NCBI GenBank assembly: GCA_024234165.1
Contig: JACKOP010000002.1
Coordinates: forward strand, 310,001 to 374,000
DNA: 64,000 nt
From: Pseudomonadales bacterium
Lineage (GTDB): Bacteria; Pseudomonadota; Gammaproteobacteria; Pseudomonadales; UBA5518
Direction: 5' to 3'
Part shown: in pieces, positions 27,959-37,070 of the stretch
Layout: each line of letters opens with the position of its first letter
Numbering within the stretch: position 1 is the stretch's first letter
Notes under the pieces: model-generated
Seen by the model: the letters and a program-made list of their open reading frames with translations, nothing else
Database searches by the model: none
Told to the model about the DNA's origin: nothing
Made by a program: the position numbers and the translations under genes

Positions 27959-28651
27959 TCACTGCGGCGGCATCCGGGCGATACCTGCCGCGACGAGCGT
28001 CGAGAGATCCGGCTCGCAGAAGCTCTCCGCGGTGGCATCGAGTTCTGCGACGCTGCGGGGAAAGGCGAACAGACAGCGATCGCTCGACGCGTATCCCATG
28101 AGCCGCGCAGTGTTCTTGGCGATCAGCTTGAATACGCGTATGGCCGTACGGTTGGGGTCACGATCCACGCGACCATCCCCGGCGAGCTGCTGCAGCCTCG
28201 CCAGCGAAACGATCGAGAGATGAAACGGCGTACCCGCGTCTCCCGCACTGGCGGCAAAGTTGAAACGGGCGGGTTCGAGTCGCATGTCCTCGGAGATCAC
28301 CACGACGTGCACGGCGTTCCTGTCGCGCTGCCAGTCGATACCGCCGATCAGCGCGCCGAGCAGCGGGTTGGCGTCCATGATGCCGAAGCGTGGTCGAAAG
28401 CGTTCCAGGTCCATCCGTACCGGACTCGCCGTGATCGGCGGCGCGAGGTTGCGTTGCAGCAGCGCCACCAGTCGCTCCACGAAACGCTGGTCGCTGATTT
28501 CGTCATGGATATGCAGGATCACGGCCGCCGGGCGCAGAATCGGGCCAGGTACGGACTCGGTTGCCAGACTCGTACCGGCAATCGGGAGCAAAAGCAACAC
28601 GGCGCCCACAAGCCAGCGATACCTGGGTCGCCCCGACTTTTTTTCAATCAT
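27959..28651 (-). CDS. Secreted archaemetzincin-like protein lacking the zinc site
   Basis: About 230 residues with an N-terminal signal peptide (about residues 12-31). By eye the body aligns with archaemetzincins: VVVISEDMRLEP plus FNFAASAG in place of the conserved strand before the active site, SIVSLARL, then VFKLIAKNTARLMGYASSD where the family has HExxHxxGxxHC, and RCLFAFPRSVAELD with a following FC where the family has CxM-x-F-x-x-S-x-x-x-x-D...C. The His, Glu and first Cys of the metal motif read Lys, Asn, Arg, Ser and Ser. It is therefore probably a catalytically dead homologue. Start ATG 28651 is chosen over 28702 because it begins just before the signal peptide. Confidence 0.6.
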   Translation of the reverse strand: MIEKKSGRPRYRWLVGAVLLLLPIAGTSLATESVPGPILRPAAVILHIHDEISDQRFVERLVALLQRNLAPPITASPVRMDLERFRPRFGIMDANPLLGALIGGIDWQRDRNAVHVVVISEDMRLEPARFNFAASAGDAGTPFHLSIVSLARLQQLAGDGRVDRDPNRTAIRVFKLIAKNTARLMGYASSDRCLFAFPRSVAELDATAESFCEPDLSTLVAAGIARMPPQ

Positions 28652-28691
28652 AATCCGTGCTCCCCGGCCACCTGCTGGCAACGGTTGCCAT

Positions 28692-29804
28692 ATGCACCCC
28701 ATCTACGCTTTTGATTTCGTACTCGGCCGCACCGAACTCCTGCTGCAGGATCCAGATCCGGCAGCCGATGTACGCTGGGCGGCGGACGAGACTCCGGAAG
28801 CCTGCATTTCCCTGGCAAGGCAGGTACACGATATCGCCGATAGATTGATGCAAAGCCTTGCCAATCTGCAACGACGCCCCGTTGACACCGCAGACCTGCC
28901 GGCGATGCTCGGCAACGCCCCCGATCCCGAGGCTGCCATCAGACGCCTGCATCGGTTCGTGCAACTGCAGGGCACGTGGGAGTGCGGATGGATCCTGATC
29001 GCCGTCTACGACAACCTGGTCGAGGTCGAGCTCGCAGTCGATAGCGAGCAGCCATGCACCGCCGGCCTGGACGAAACCCTGGCGCGGCTGCTGGCTCGAC
29101 TTGAAGCGGCGACGCAGCTCCACTTCCTCGATCAGGAAGGACACCGGGAGCTCGATCCGGTATCCGCAACCTCGCTGCTGCTGACGCGACATCACAAGGG
29201 ACTCGAGGCGACCCGACGGGCTGCACGCCGCTCACGATGGCTGCGTATCCTCGGCGTGCCGAGCGCGATCCTGATGACCATCGTACTGGGCTTCTTCGCG
29301 TTCCTGGTCGTGCAAGCCGCCATTGAGCACGGCGACCTCGTGCTGCGCACCGACGCCGCCAGTGAGGCGACCTTCGTCACAACCGCTCTGTTACCGCCAG
29401 CGCACGCGTATGGCATCCGGGCCGCCTACACCCTGGAGGGGAGAATCCAGGAGACCAGCGAGCACGTCCGTCTTGCGGTGTCACGCGATACGTACATTCG
29501 TGCGGCTCCTGGCGCCCGCTACACGGTGTTGCGCACCAGTGACCCGTCAACGCCGCTGATACCCCACGCGACCTACGACCCCACCGAAGCGATCCTGCGC
29601 GTCGGCGATCATGGGGTGGCCTGGTTCGCACTCCTCGCTCTGGTTCCCGTCGCGCTGTGGGGCGGGCTCGTCGCGTACCCGTGGTTGCGGGCTCGTGGTG
29701 ATGCCCGTGAAGAGATGAAGAAGCAGATGTCGAGGAACCTGCTGTCAGCCATCAAACTGATACTGCTGGCAGGGATCGTAGTGTTCATTCGGCTGTTTGT
29801 GTGA
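28692..29804 (+). CDS. Hypothetical three-helix membrane protein
   Basis: A 370-residue protein I cannot assign. The first 180 residues are soluble and acidic. Transmembrane segments lie near 195-218 (SAILMTIVLGFFAFLVVQA), 305-328 (WFALLALVPVALWGGLVAY) and 349-369 at the very C-terminus. The region 220-300 would lie outside the membrane if the N-terminus is cytoplasmic. ATG 28692 is used; the frame is open further upstream but runs antisense into the archaemetzincin-like gene. The 5' ends of the two genes are 40 bp apart. Its last 20 bases overlap the 3' end of the diguanylate cyclase gene on the other strand. Confidence 0.65.
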   Translation: MHPIYAFDFVLGRTELLLQDPDPAADVRWAADETPEACISLARQVHDIADRLMQSLANLQRRPVDTADLPAMLGNAPDPEAAIRRLHRFVQLQGTWECGWILIAVYDNLVEVELAVDSEQPCTAGLDETLARLLARLEAATQLHFLDQEGHRELDPVSATSLLLTRHHKGLEATRRAARRSRWLRILGVPSAILMTIVLGFFAFLVVQAAIEHGDLVLRTDAASEATFVTTALLPPAHAYGIRAAYTLEGRIQETSEHVRLAVSRDTYIRAAPGARYTVLRTSDPSTPLIPHATYDPTEAILRVGDHGVAWFALLALVPVALWGGLVAYPWLRARGDAREEMKKQMSRNLLSAIKLILLAGIVVFIRLFV

Positions 29805-31074
29805 CCGTCCGGAACGATCCGAACGCGTCGGCACCGTCCGTGTCCTCCATATCGGCCATGGAGGCATCGAAGATGGCGTAGCGGTTCTTGCCACCGGACT
29901 TGGCCTCGTAAAGTGCGCTGTCGGCACGACGGTACAGCAGGTCAAAGCCTCCTTCCCCGGCCTGCACCACGGCCACACCCACGGACACCTCGAACGGCGC
30001 AGCACCGCTTGCTGTCGTCGCACGCACCTCATCCAGCAGGCGGGAGGCGATCCGCTTCGCCGCATCCTGGTCGCAGTCCGGCACGAACAGCAGGAACTCG
30101 TCGCCACCCAGGCGCACCGGTACGGCTCCGGCATGCAACGGCATGCGCAATACCTCCGCCAGCCGTGCGATGACGGAGTCGCCTTTGGCGTGCCCATAGG
30201 TGTCGTTGATCTGCTTGAAGTGATCGATATCGACCAGCAGCGCAGCATGGAATCTGTCATGCCCGGTCGCACCACCTTCCATGACCGAACGGATGGCCGT
30301 ATCGGCGCCGCGCCGGTTCAGGAGCCCGCTGAGCGAATCATTCATGGACGATTCGTAATGGCGACGCAATTCCGCTTGCTGCAGGAAGTGATGGCGGGCA
30401 TAAACCCAGCCCAGCACCAGGGACAGCAGCAGCGCGCCAAAGAGGCTGGCGAGTTCAATGCGCCGGAAGCGCGCCTCTTCGGCAAGGAAATACTCGAGGT
30501 CGAAATCCACGCCGACGAAACCCGACACCTGCCCGGTCGAGTCGCGAATCGGTGCGTGGCCGGTCAGGAAATAGCCGTAGTCATCGTGCTGATACTGCGG
30601 ATTCACATAGGTCAGACCGGCGGCCAGTTCAACCAGCCAGTCGCTCTCGTACTCCTCGCGCAGCTGAAAGGGCTCGAGATAGCGCGACATGCGCAGACCC
30701 CGTTCGGCGGCAAGGAGCGGATCCTGGGCCGTATCGAGCACGAAGAACGCCCTGTCATCATGCATGCCCATCGTGTACACGTAGCGGGCTTCCGGCCAGG
30801 CGCGATGCAGGCGCAGCAACGGCGCCCTGGCGGCGTCCAGTTCCTCGGCTGTGCCATGGCCTTCGATCAGGTGCCGATGTGCATCGCCATCCACCACCGA
30901 CGCAGCAACCCGCGCCTCTTCGCCCACGTGGCTGCGCAGCACTTCCAGCCGCGCCTGACGGGACAGCGTCTGTGGAATGAGTACCAGCGCCAGCATCAGC
31001 ACCGCGATCAATACCGTGCTGCCCAGCAGCACATGGGGCTGGACCCCCCAGCCTCTTTCCTTGTCCTGACGCAA
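29785..31074 (-). CDS. Membrane sensor diguanylate cyclase (GGDEF)
   Basis: Makes cyclic di-GMP from two GTP. A transmembrane helix near residues 17-38 is followed by a periplasmic sensor region (about 39-205) of Cache/PDC type, a second helix near 206-226, and a GGDEF domain (about 255-415). The active site RLGGDEFLLFV and the metal loop DIDHFKQINDTYGH are intact. No RxxD inhibitory site precedes GGDEF, so product inhibition at that site is not expected. There is no EAL domain. Translation appears to start at TTG 31074, with GGAG nine bases upstream; no ATG or GTG precedes it in frame. Confidence 0.88.
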   Translation of the reverse strand: MRQDKERGWGVQPHVLLGSTVLIAVLMLALVLIPQTLSRQARLEVLRSHVGEEARVAASVVDGDAHRHLIEGHGTAEELDAARAPLLRLHRAWPEARYVYTMGMHDDRAFFVLDTAQDPLLAAERGLRMSRYLEPFQLREEYESDWLVELAAGLTYVNPQYQHDDYGYFLTGHAPIRDSTGQVSGFVGVDFDLEYFLAEEARFRRIELASLFGALLLSLVLGWVYARHHFLQQAELRRHYESSMNDSLSGLLNRRGADTAIRSVMEGGATGHDRFHAALLVDIDHFKQINDTYGHAKGDSVIARLAEVLRMPLHAGAVPVRLGGDEFLLFVPDCDQDAAKRIASRLLDEVRATTASGAAPFEVSVGVAVVQAGEGGFDLLYRRADSALYEAKSGGKNRYAIFDASMADMEDTDGADAFGSFRTVTQTAE

Positions 31075-31568
31075 GGAATCAGACTCCGCCGGACGTCGCG
31101 GGACGCAGGCGCAGCGGCTTCGAGTCGATCACGGTTCTTGCTTCCTTATGTTCGTTCAGCGTCCTGCGGCGTGCATGGTCTCGCCGATCTCCGGTTCGGA
31201 CCCGCGCGACCCTGGCGAATAATAGCGTTCTTTCGGCATTTCATCAGGCCGGTGGCGCTCGCGAGCCCGGTGTCACGCAAGGACAACGTGAAAGCCGTCA
31301 CCAATCGACGGCATTCCTCCTCCCGGCTTCCGCGCGCCCCCCCCCCAATCGAGGCACAGGGAACCGTTGAAGCCGGCAGTCAGCGTGAATCGGGCGAGCG
31401 GCATGGCGCCCAGGCGCAGCGAGGATGCAAGCGGCATCGCGCAATCACACACCGAAACTCGCCTTAACACACCTGCCATCCCCGGGCTAGAATCCGCCGC
31501 GCGCATCATCCCTCCGGGGTTGAAACGCGACGATCACGATCCATCCCCGCAGCAACTCCGAGCACTTC
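31075..31568. other. Intergenic region between diguanylate cyclase and M16 peptidase
   Basis: This 494-bp divergent spacer holds no convincing gene. It contains a run of ten C at 31337-31346, a likely hot spot for sequencing or replication slippage, and the promoter described separately near its right end. Weak open frames crossing it are shadows of neighbouring genes. Confidence 0.6.
31464..31493 (+). promoter_or_regulatory. Sigma70-type promoter for the M16C peptidase
   Basis: TTAACA (31464-31469) and TAGAAT (31488-31493) are separated by 18 bases and each match five of six consensus positions. They lie about 75 bp upstream of the peptidase ATG and point toward it. Confidence 0.55.
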
Positions 31569-34538
31569 ATGAGCAGTACCCAGACACGCCCTGCCCCAGG
31601 CCTTGCACCGGCTACGGCCCACCCTGCCTTCGAATGGGTCCGCAGCGAGCCGATCGCCACACTCGGGGTCGTCGTCGAGGAATACCGCCATCGGACGACC
31701 GGTGCGCAGCACTATCACATCGCGAGCGACAACCCGGAAAACGTGTTCCTGGTCGCACTGCGCACGGTGCCGCGGGATTCGACCGGTGTGGCGCATATCC
31801 TCGAGCACACCGCACTTTGCGGCAGCGAGAAATACCCCGTGCGCGACCCGTTCTTCATGATGACGCGCCGTTCGCTGAACACCTTCATGAACGCCTTCAC
31901 CAGCAGCGACTGGACCGCGTATCCGTTCGCGAGCCAGAACCGCAAGGATTTCTTCAACCTGCTCGATGTGTACCTGGATTCGGTGTTCTTCGCCCGTCTC
32001 GACCCGTACGACTTCGCGCAGGAAGGCCACCGCCTGGAGTTCGCCACGCCGTCCGATCCGTCGACGCCACTGCAGTTCAAGGGTGTGGTCTTCAATGAAA
32101 TGAAGGGCGCCATGAGCGCGATCTCGAGCCTGCTGTGGCAAACCCTGACGAAGTACCTGTTCCCCAGCACCACCTACCACTACAACTCCGGTGGTGATCC
32201 CGAATACATTCCGGACCTCGGCTACGAGCAGTTGTGCGAGTTCTACCGCACGCATTACCACCCGAGCAACGCCGTCTTCATGAGCTACGGCGACATCGCC
32301 GCCGCGGAACTGCAGCAGCGTTTTGAATCGCAGGCGCTCGCGCGTTTCGAGCCGTTGCCTCTCGAGATCGCCGTCGCGGACGAAAAGCGCTACCACGCAC
32401 CGCTCGGCGTGGAGGAAGCCTATGCGTGGGAAGAGGAAGGTGATGCGGACTGCAAGAGCCATGTGGTACTCGGCTGGCTGCTCGGCAAGTCGACCAGCCT
32501 CGAGGATCTGCTGAAGGCACATCTGCTGAACGGCATTCTGCTCGACAACAGTTCCTCGCCATTGCAACTCGCGCTCGAGACCAGCGAACTCGGCAGCGCA
32601 CCGTCGCCACTGTGCGGACTCGAGGACTCGAACCGCGAGATCGTGTTCAGCTGCGGTCTCGAAGGCTGCGACACCGGCAGTGCAACGGCCGTGGAAGAAC
32701 TGGTACTGCATACGCTGCAGCACATCGCCGAAAACGGCGTTCCGGTGGAACAGGTTCGAGCCGTACTGCATCAGCTCGAACTGCACCAGCGCGAAATCGG
32801 CGGCGACGGTTACCCGTTCGGGCTGCAACTGCTGCTGATGGCGATCAGCGGCGCCGTACACCGCGGCGATCCGGTTGCGGTGCTGAACATCGAGCCGGTG
32901 CTGCAGAAGCTGGCCGAGGACATCGAGGATCCCGGATTCGTGAAACGCCTGGTCCGCGAGCTGCTGCTCGACAACCCGCACCGGGTACGCCTCGCGATGC
33001 ATCCGGACAGCATGCTCGCCGAACGCAGGCGCGTAGCGGAGGAACAGCGTCTGGCAGCGATCCGCACGGCGCTCGACGAAGAGGACTGCGCACGTATCGT
33101 CGCAACGGCAGCCACGCTCGTCGAACGGCAGAACAGCAAACCCGACGACTCCTGCCTGCCGCGCGTGACGATTGCCGATGTGCCGCTGGAGGTAGCGGAA
33201 ATCACTGCGCGCCAACTGCCATCGACGACGCAGCCGCTGACCGCGTACACGCGTGGCACCAACGGCATCGTGTACCAGCAGGTCGTGGTGGACCTGCCGC
33301 AACTCGCCCCCGAACTCGAGGAGCTGCTGCCCTACTACGCCAACTTCCTCAGCGAGATCGGCAGCGCCGGTCGTGATTACCTGCAGACGCAGGCGTTGCA
33401 GGCCGCGGTGAGTGGCGGCGTGAGCGCCGGCACCACGATCCGCGGTGCGATCGACGACGCGCAGCGCACACGCGGCGTGCTGGTGGTCTCCTCGAAGGCA
33501 CTGGCGCGCAACGCCTCCTCGATGTTCGCGCTGCTGCACGAGACGCTGCTGGCACCGCGTTTCGACGAACTGCAGCGCCTGCGCGAACTGCTGAGCCAGA
33601 TGCGTGCGCGGCGTGACCAGTCGATCACTGGCAGCGGCCACAGCCTCGCGATGGCAGCAGCGTCGAGCCGCATGAGCCCGGCCGCGCTGCTGTCGCACAA
33701 CCTGTCGGGACTGGAGGGCATCCGGCGCACACGTGCACTGGAAAAGGCGCTGCAGTCGGACGAGGAGTTGCAGCAGTTCGCGGCACGGCTGGGGCAATTG
33801 CACGAGGCGATCGCAACCGCTCCACGCCAACTGCTGCTGGTCGCCGACCCCGCACACGAGGACGATGCGACGCAGGCACTGGCGGACTGCTGGCGCACCA
33901 CGCCTGCCGCTGCAATCGGCACCTGCTTCGCTCCGCCTGCCATACGCGAGGGTGCGCACCAGATCTGGCAGACCAGCACGCAGGTGAATTTCTGTGCCAA
34001 GGCCTATCCGACGGTGCCGACCTCGCATCCCGACGCGGCAGCGTTGACGGTGCTCGCCGGGTTCCTGCGCAACGGCTTCCTGCATCGCGCGATTCGCGAA
34101 CAGGGCGGAGCCTACGGCGGTGGCGCCTCGCACGACGCCGGCATCGCCGCGTTCCGCTTCTACTCGTACCGTGATCCGCGCCACGCCGCCACGCTGGCGG
34201 ACTTCGATGCCGCACTCGACTGGCTGCACGGCACCCGGCACGAATGGCAGCAGGTCGAGGAAGCGATCCTCGGCGTGATTGCCTCGCTCGACAAACCCGG
34301 CTCACCAGCCGGTGAGGCGAAGAAGCATTTTCACGAGAACCTGTTCGGGCGCACGCCCGAGCAACGACGCGAATTCCGCGCACGCGTACTCGCGGTCGGC
34401 CTCGATGATCTGCTGCGCGTCGCGGCGACCTGGCTCGATCCGACACGTGCCAGTGTCGCCGTGATCACGAACCCGGGCGGGGCAGCGGAGTTGCGCGCAC
34501 TCGACGCGTTCGCCAATACATCGATGCATGTTCTATGA
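31569..34538 (+). CDS. M16C zinc metallopeptidase (presequence-protease-like)
   Basis: A 989-residue insulinase-family peptidase of the PreP/M16C type. The inverted zinc motif HILEH is at residues 76-80 with ALCGSEKYPVRDPF following, and an acidic third-ligand region lies near 150-160. The C-terminal half holds the inactive homologous lobe, with the substrate-contact segment REQGGAYGGG near 851. PreP relatives form a closed chamber that degrades unfolded peptides up to about 65 residues. No signal peptide is seen, so it is probably cytoplasmic. The gene is complete and ends exactly where prophage-derived sequence begins. Confidence 0.9.
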   Translation: MSSTQTRPAPGLAPATAHPAFEWVRSEPIATLGVVVEEYRHRTTGAQHYHIASDNPENVFLVALRTVPRDSTGVAHILEHTALCGSEKYPVRDPFFMMTRRSLNTFMNAFTSSDWTAYPFASQNRKDFFNLLDVYLDSVFFARLDPYDFAQEGHRLEFATPSDPSTPLQFKGVVFNEMKGAMSAISSLLWQTLTKYLFPSTTYHYNSGGDPEYIPDLGYEQLCEFYRTHYHPSNAVFMSYGDIAAAELQQRFESQALARFEPLPLEIAVADEKRYHAPLGVEEAYAWEEEGDADCKSHVVLGWLLGKSTSLEDLLKAHLLNGILLDNSSSPLQLALETSELGSAPSPLCGLEDSNREIVFSCGLEGCDTGSATAVEELVLHTLQHIAENGVPVEQVRAVLHQLELHQREIGGDGYPFGLQLLLMAISGAVHRGDPVAVLNIEPVLQKLAEDIEDPGFVKRLVRELLLDNPHRVRLAMHPDSMLAERRRVAEEQRLAAIRTALDEEDCARIVATAATLVERQNSKPDDSCLPRVTIADVPLEVAEITARQLPSTTQPLTAYTRGTNGIVYQQVVVDLPQLAPELEELLPYYANFLSEIGSAGRDYLQTQALQAAVSGGVSAGTTIRGAIDDAQRTRGVLVVSSKALARNASSMFALLHETLLAPRFDELQRLRELLSQMRARRDQSITGSGHSLAMAAASSRMSPAALLSHNLSGLEGIRRTRALEKALQSDEELQQFAARLGQLHEAIATAPRQLLLVADPAHEDDATQALADCWRTTPAAAIGTCFAPPAIREGAHQIWQTSTQVNFCAKAYPTVPTSHPDAAALTVLAGFLRNGFLHRAIREQGGAYGGGASHDAGIAAFRFYSYRDPRHAATLADFDAALDWLHGTRHEWQQVEEAILGVIASLDKPGSPAGEAKKHFHENLFGRTPEQRREFRARVLAVGLDDLLRVAATWLDPTRASVAVITNPGGAAELRALDAFANTSMHVL

Positions 34539-34658
34539 ACGGGCGCGCGTTGCCGGGATTCGCACGGCGCGTTCTACGTCGCTGACATCAATGCCACCAG
34601 CGGCGGTGTCGTCGCCAGCTGGAAGGCCAGCGTACAAGCACAGACGCGGCGGCGTTGA
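34539..34658 (+). pseudogene. 3' fragment of an unidentified phage gene
   Basis: The frame directly after the peptidase stop encodes 39 residues including DSHGAFYVADINATSG and ends at TGA 34656-34658, three bases before the MuF start. It has no start codon. In Mu-like phages the gene just before MuF is the portal, but the match is not recognisable, so the identity is open. Confidence 0.4.
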
Positions 34659-34661
34659 GCC

Positions 34662-35936
34662 ATGCCGCGGAAAGTGCCGTTCTCGATCGCCTTCGATCTG
34701 CCGTTCGAGGAGGCCATCGAAGCAGCCCGCGCGCGCAAGTCTGTTCTGCCGGATGCGTACTACCACCAGCTGCCCGCCGAGGCGCGCAGGCTTGCCTTCA
34801 CTGTTTCCGGACTGACTGCGCTCGACCAGGTACAGGGCGTATTGGACCGCATGGGGAAGCACATCGAGGACGGCGGCACTTTCGCCGACTTCAAGCGCTG
34901 GGCGGCATCGCAGCCGTGGGAGCTGCCGAAGCATCGGCTCGAGACCATTTTTCGCAATGCCGTGCAAACCGCTTACGGCGCGGGGCACTGGCGGCGCTTC
35001 GAGGAGACGAAGGACGATCAGCCGTACCTGATGTATGACGCGGTGAATGATTCCCGCACGCGCCCGGCGCACCGTGCGCTCGATGGCATCATCCGCCCGG
35101 TCGATGATCCGTTCTGGCTCACGCACAGCCCGCCGATGGGCCATAACTGCCGCTGCACGCTGATCCAGCTCGATGCCGAGCAGGCCGAGATCCGTTCGCG
35201 CAACGGGCGCGGACTGAACCAGCCCGAAACGCCCGAGATGCGCGCCGATGACGACGGGTGGGGCAGAAAGCCGATGCAGTGGGATGAGACGCTGCGAAAC
35301 ATCATCCGTGAACGTCAGTCTGCGTGCCTGCCAGGACCGTTCGGCTTTGGCAGAAAGAAGCGCGATCCACATGCCAATATCGATTGTTCGCCGACCGGTG
35401 CAACACTGTTGGGCATGCTCGACGCGCTGCCCGATCAGAACCTGCCCATGCCTCGACCGCAACAAGGAACGTTGCCCTTGCTGCCTGCCGGACAAAGCGA
35501 TCGGTTCTATCTCGGCGAGTTCATGAAACAGTTTGGCGCAGAGTGGAACGAGAAGGTTTTTTCGAGTGACATTGAGGACGCACCGTTACCGTTCTTGCGA
35601 CGTGAAATCTCTGCCTCGTTGTTCATGAACCACAACCCCGTGCGGGACGGAGCGAAGTCAAAAGCCAACAAACGAGGACGCGGACCGTATGCGCTGTATT
35701 TCGCAGAGACAGTCAAGAATCCAGACGAAATCCGTTTGGTTGCTCACGACGAAGGCCCCGCGCGTTTATATTTTCTCTCGCGCCAAGTGCTGCACGACAA
35801 GGTATTGCATGCGATTGCGGTGTTTCGGCAGATGTCGGGAGCGTGGGTTGGTTGGTCGGTATATCAGACCTACGATGCGAAATACTTCAAGTCGAAGCAT
35901 GAGGGACTGGTGATTTATCGACGACCGCAAATGTGA
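34662..35936 (+). CDS. MuF-type phage head protein with C-terminal nuclease-toxin-like domain
   Basis: A 424-residue protein. Residues 1-200 are a MuF/SPP1 gp7-type minor head protein: FEEAIEAARARK near 14, then RTRPAHRALDGIIRPVDDPFW and GHNCRCTLIQLD near 126-167, the hallmark of the family. Residues about 200-300 are a variable linker. Residues 310-424 (from LPFLRREISASLF to the end) resemble the phage-encoded PBECR nuclease domains fused to MuF proteins: GPYALYFAETVKNPDEI, then RLYFLSRQV and a C-terminal strand pair with WVGWSVYQTY. Such fusions are proposed toxins carried in the capsid. No immunity gene is obvious downstream. The frame is intact although its prophage has decayed. Confidence 0.75.
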   Translation: MPRKVPFSIAFDLPFEEAIEAARARKSVLPDAYYHQLPAEARRLAFTVSGLTALDQVQGVLDRMGKHIEDGGTFADFKRWAASQPWELPKHRLETIFRNAVQTAYGAGHWRRFEETKDDQPYLMYDAVNDSRTRPAHRALDGIIRPVDDPFWLTHSPPMGHNCRCTLIQLDAEQAEIRSRNGRGLNQPETPEMRADDDGWGRKPMQWDETLRNIIRERQSACLPGPFGFGRKKRDPHANIDCSPTGATLLGMLDALPDQNLPMPRPQQGTLPLLPAGQSDRFYLGEFMKQFGAEWNEKVFSSDIEDAPLPFLRREISASLFMNHNPVRDGAKSKANKRGRGPYALYFAETVKNPDEIRLVAHDEGPARLYFLSRQVLHDKVLHAIAVFRQMSGAWVGWSVYQTYDAKYFKSKHEGLVIYRRPQM

Positions 35937-36228
35937 AAGGCGTGTAGCCGTCCACGCCTCCCCCAGTCGGTTCCTGCTGACGCGTACGCATTTCTGCGCA
36001 TTCCGGCTGGCTTCGTCGGCCGACTGTTACAGGTTGAGTCTAGCCTCTTGTGCGCAGTCCGATCAACCATGCCACCGCGCGATCTGGTCTTGACGGCGTC
36101 GAGGCATAGGCGGGTTTCGTTTATCGGGAATATCCACTCGGAATGTTTCGTATACCGCACGGCGGCTGTGCCGGCACAGTGAAACCCTTCATGCATACGC
36201 ACGTCCACGAATGCGATTCCATGTGCTC
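35937..36228. other. Non-coding gap with inverted repeats, inside the prophage remnant
   Basis: The 292-bp spacer between MuF and the protease holds no supported gene. It contains a 7-bp stem AGGCGTG/CACGCCT (35938-35959) directly after the MuF stop and a longer-range 7-bp pairing CAGTCGG (35964-35970) with CCGACTG (36020-36026) enclosing the small hairpin CGCA-TTTC-TGCG. In related phages a small gene lies here, so this may be a deletion scar or a structured RNA. Confidence 0.4.
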
Positions 36229-36993
36229 ATGGAAACCGCATTCTTCACCTTCACGCCCACCGTCGCTGAACGCGACGAGGCGGGCCTGCCGCGTCGCTTC
36301 GAGGGCGTGGCCTACTCGGGCGGCGTGATTCCCGGCTACGGCTGGCACGGTGATGCCGCCATCGACCTCTCGACGATGGAGCTCCCGCAAGGACAGGTCT
36401 TCGCCCTGGTCGATCACGATCCGGGCAAGCGTGCCGGAAAGCTCAGTGCGCGTCTCGCGGGAAACCAGGTGCTGGTGTCCGGTGAGTTCTTCACCGCGTC
36501 GGATGCCGGCAAGGAAGTCGCCGCGCTGTTTGCCGAGGGCGCGCCGTGGCAGATGTCCGTCGGCATCCAGGGGAAGGTGGAAAACGGCGACCGGCGCAGC
36601 ATCGAGCTGAACGGGCGCGCTCTTTCCGTCGACACCATTTTCCGCAACGCGAAGCTGCGCGAAGTGTCTTTCGTGCCTGTCGGCGCTGACCCGAATACGT
36701 CCGTTGCCGCGTTCGCGCGACGACACACCGATCATCAACCGGAGGAGCCAACCATGGCAGACCTTGATCAACTCAAGGCTCGCATCGCCGAGCTGGAGGC
36801 GCAGCTTGGCGCGAAAGACGCCGAGGCAAGCAACACGGCTGCCGAGCTGGCGGCGCTGCGTCAGTTCAAGGCCGATGCTCGCAAGCGCGACATCGAGCGC
36901 CTGCAAGACGACCTCGCGCTGGATCTCACCGCAGCGCAGGAAGTGACGCAGACGGGCAACTTCAAGAACGTCACCAGCAGAGCCTCGGGTTGA
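36229..36993 (+). pseudogene. Mu I-like prohead protease/scaffold, C-terminus lost
   Basis: About 254 residues remain. The N-terminal half matches phage prohead proteases: RFEGVAYSGGVIPGYGWHGD near 17, FALVDHDPGKRAGK near 56 (conserved His-Asp region), and VSFVPVGADPNTSVAAF near 145. A helical, Lys/Glu-rich scaffold-like segment follows (LDQLKARIAELEAQLGAKD near 180). The frame then runs into unrelated tail sequence and stops at 36993, so the scaffold part appears cut by a deletion that also removed the capsid genes. ATG 36229 is preferred; ATG 36211 is in frame upstream. Confidence 0.7.
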
Positions 36994-37070
36994 CTCATGG
37001 AACCGCAGCGGGCGGCAAGGTGCTCGTCTTCATGCCGAATGTTCAACTGCTGAATCCGTCGACCTGGCAA
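36960..37070 (+). pseudogene. Fragment of a phage tail protein, 3' end
   Basis: A short stretch in a frame different from the protease encodes GTAAGGKVLVFMPNVQLLNP, which reads like the C-terminal end of a structural tail protein. It has no start and leads directly into the chaperone frame. Identity is tentative; it marks the right side of the internal prophage deletion. Confidence 0.35.

Noticed and set aside
31506..34241. Minus-strand open frame of 911 codons
   Set aside because: Antisense shadow of the M16C peptidase, whose zinc motif and family match are clear.
35915..36208. Minus-strand open frame of 97 codons as a possible immunity gene for the MuF toxin
   Set aside because: It is antisense to the expected operon direction, has no convincing ribosome-binding site and no similarity I can recognise.
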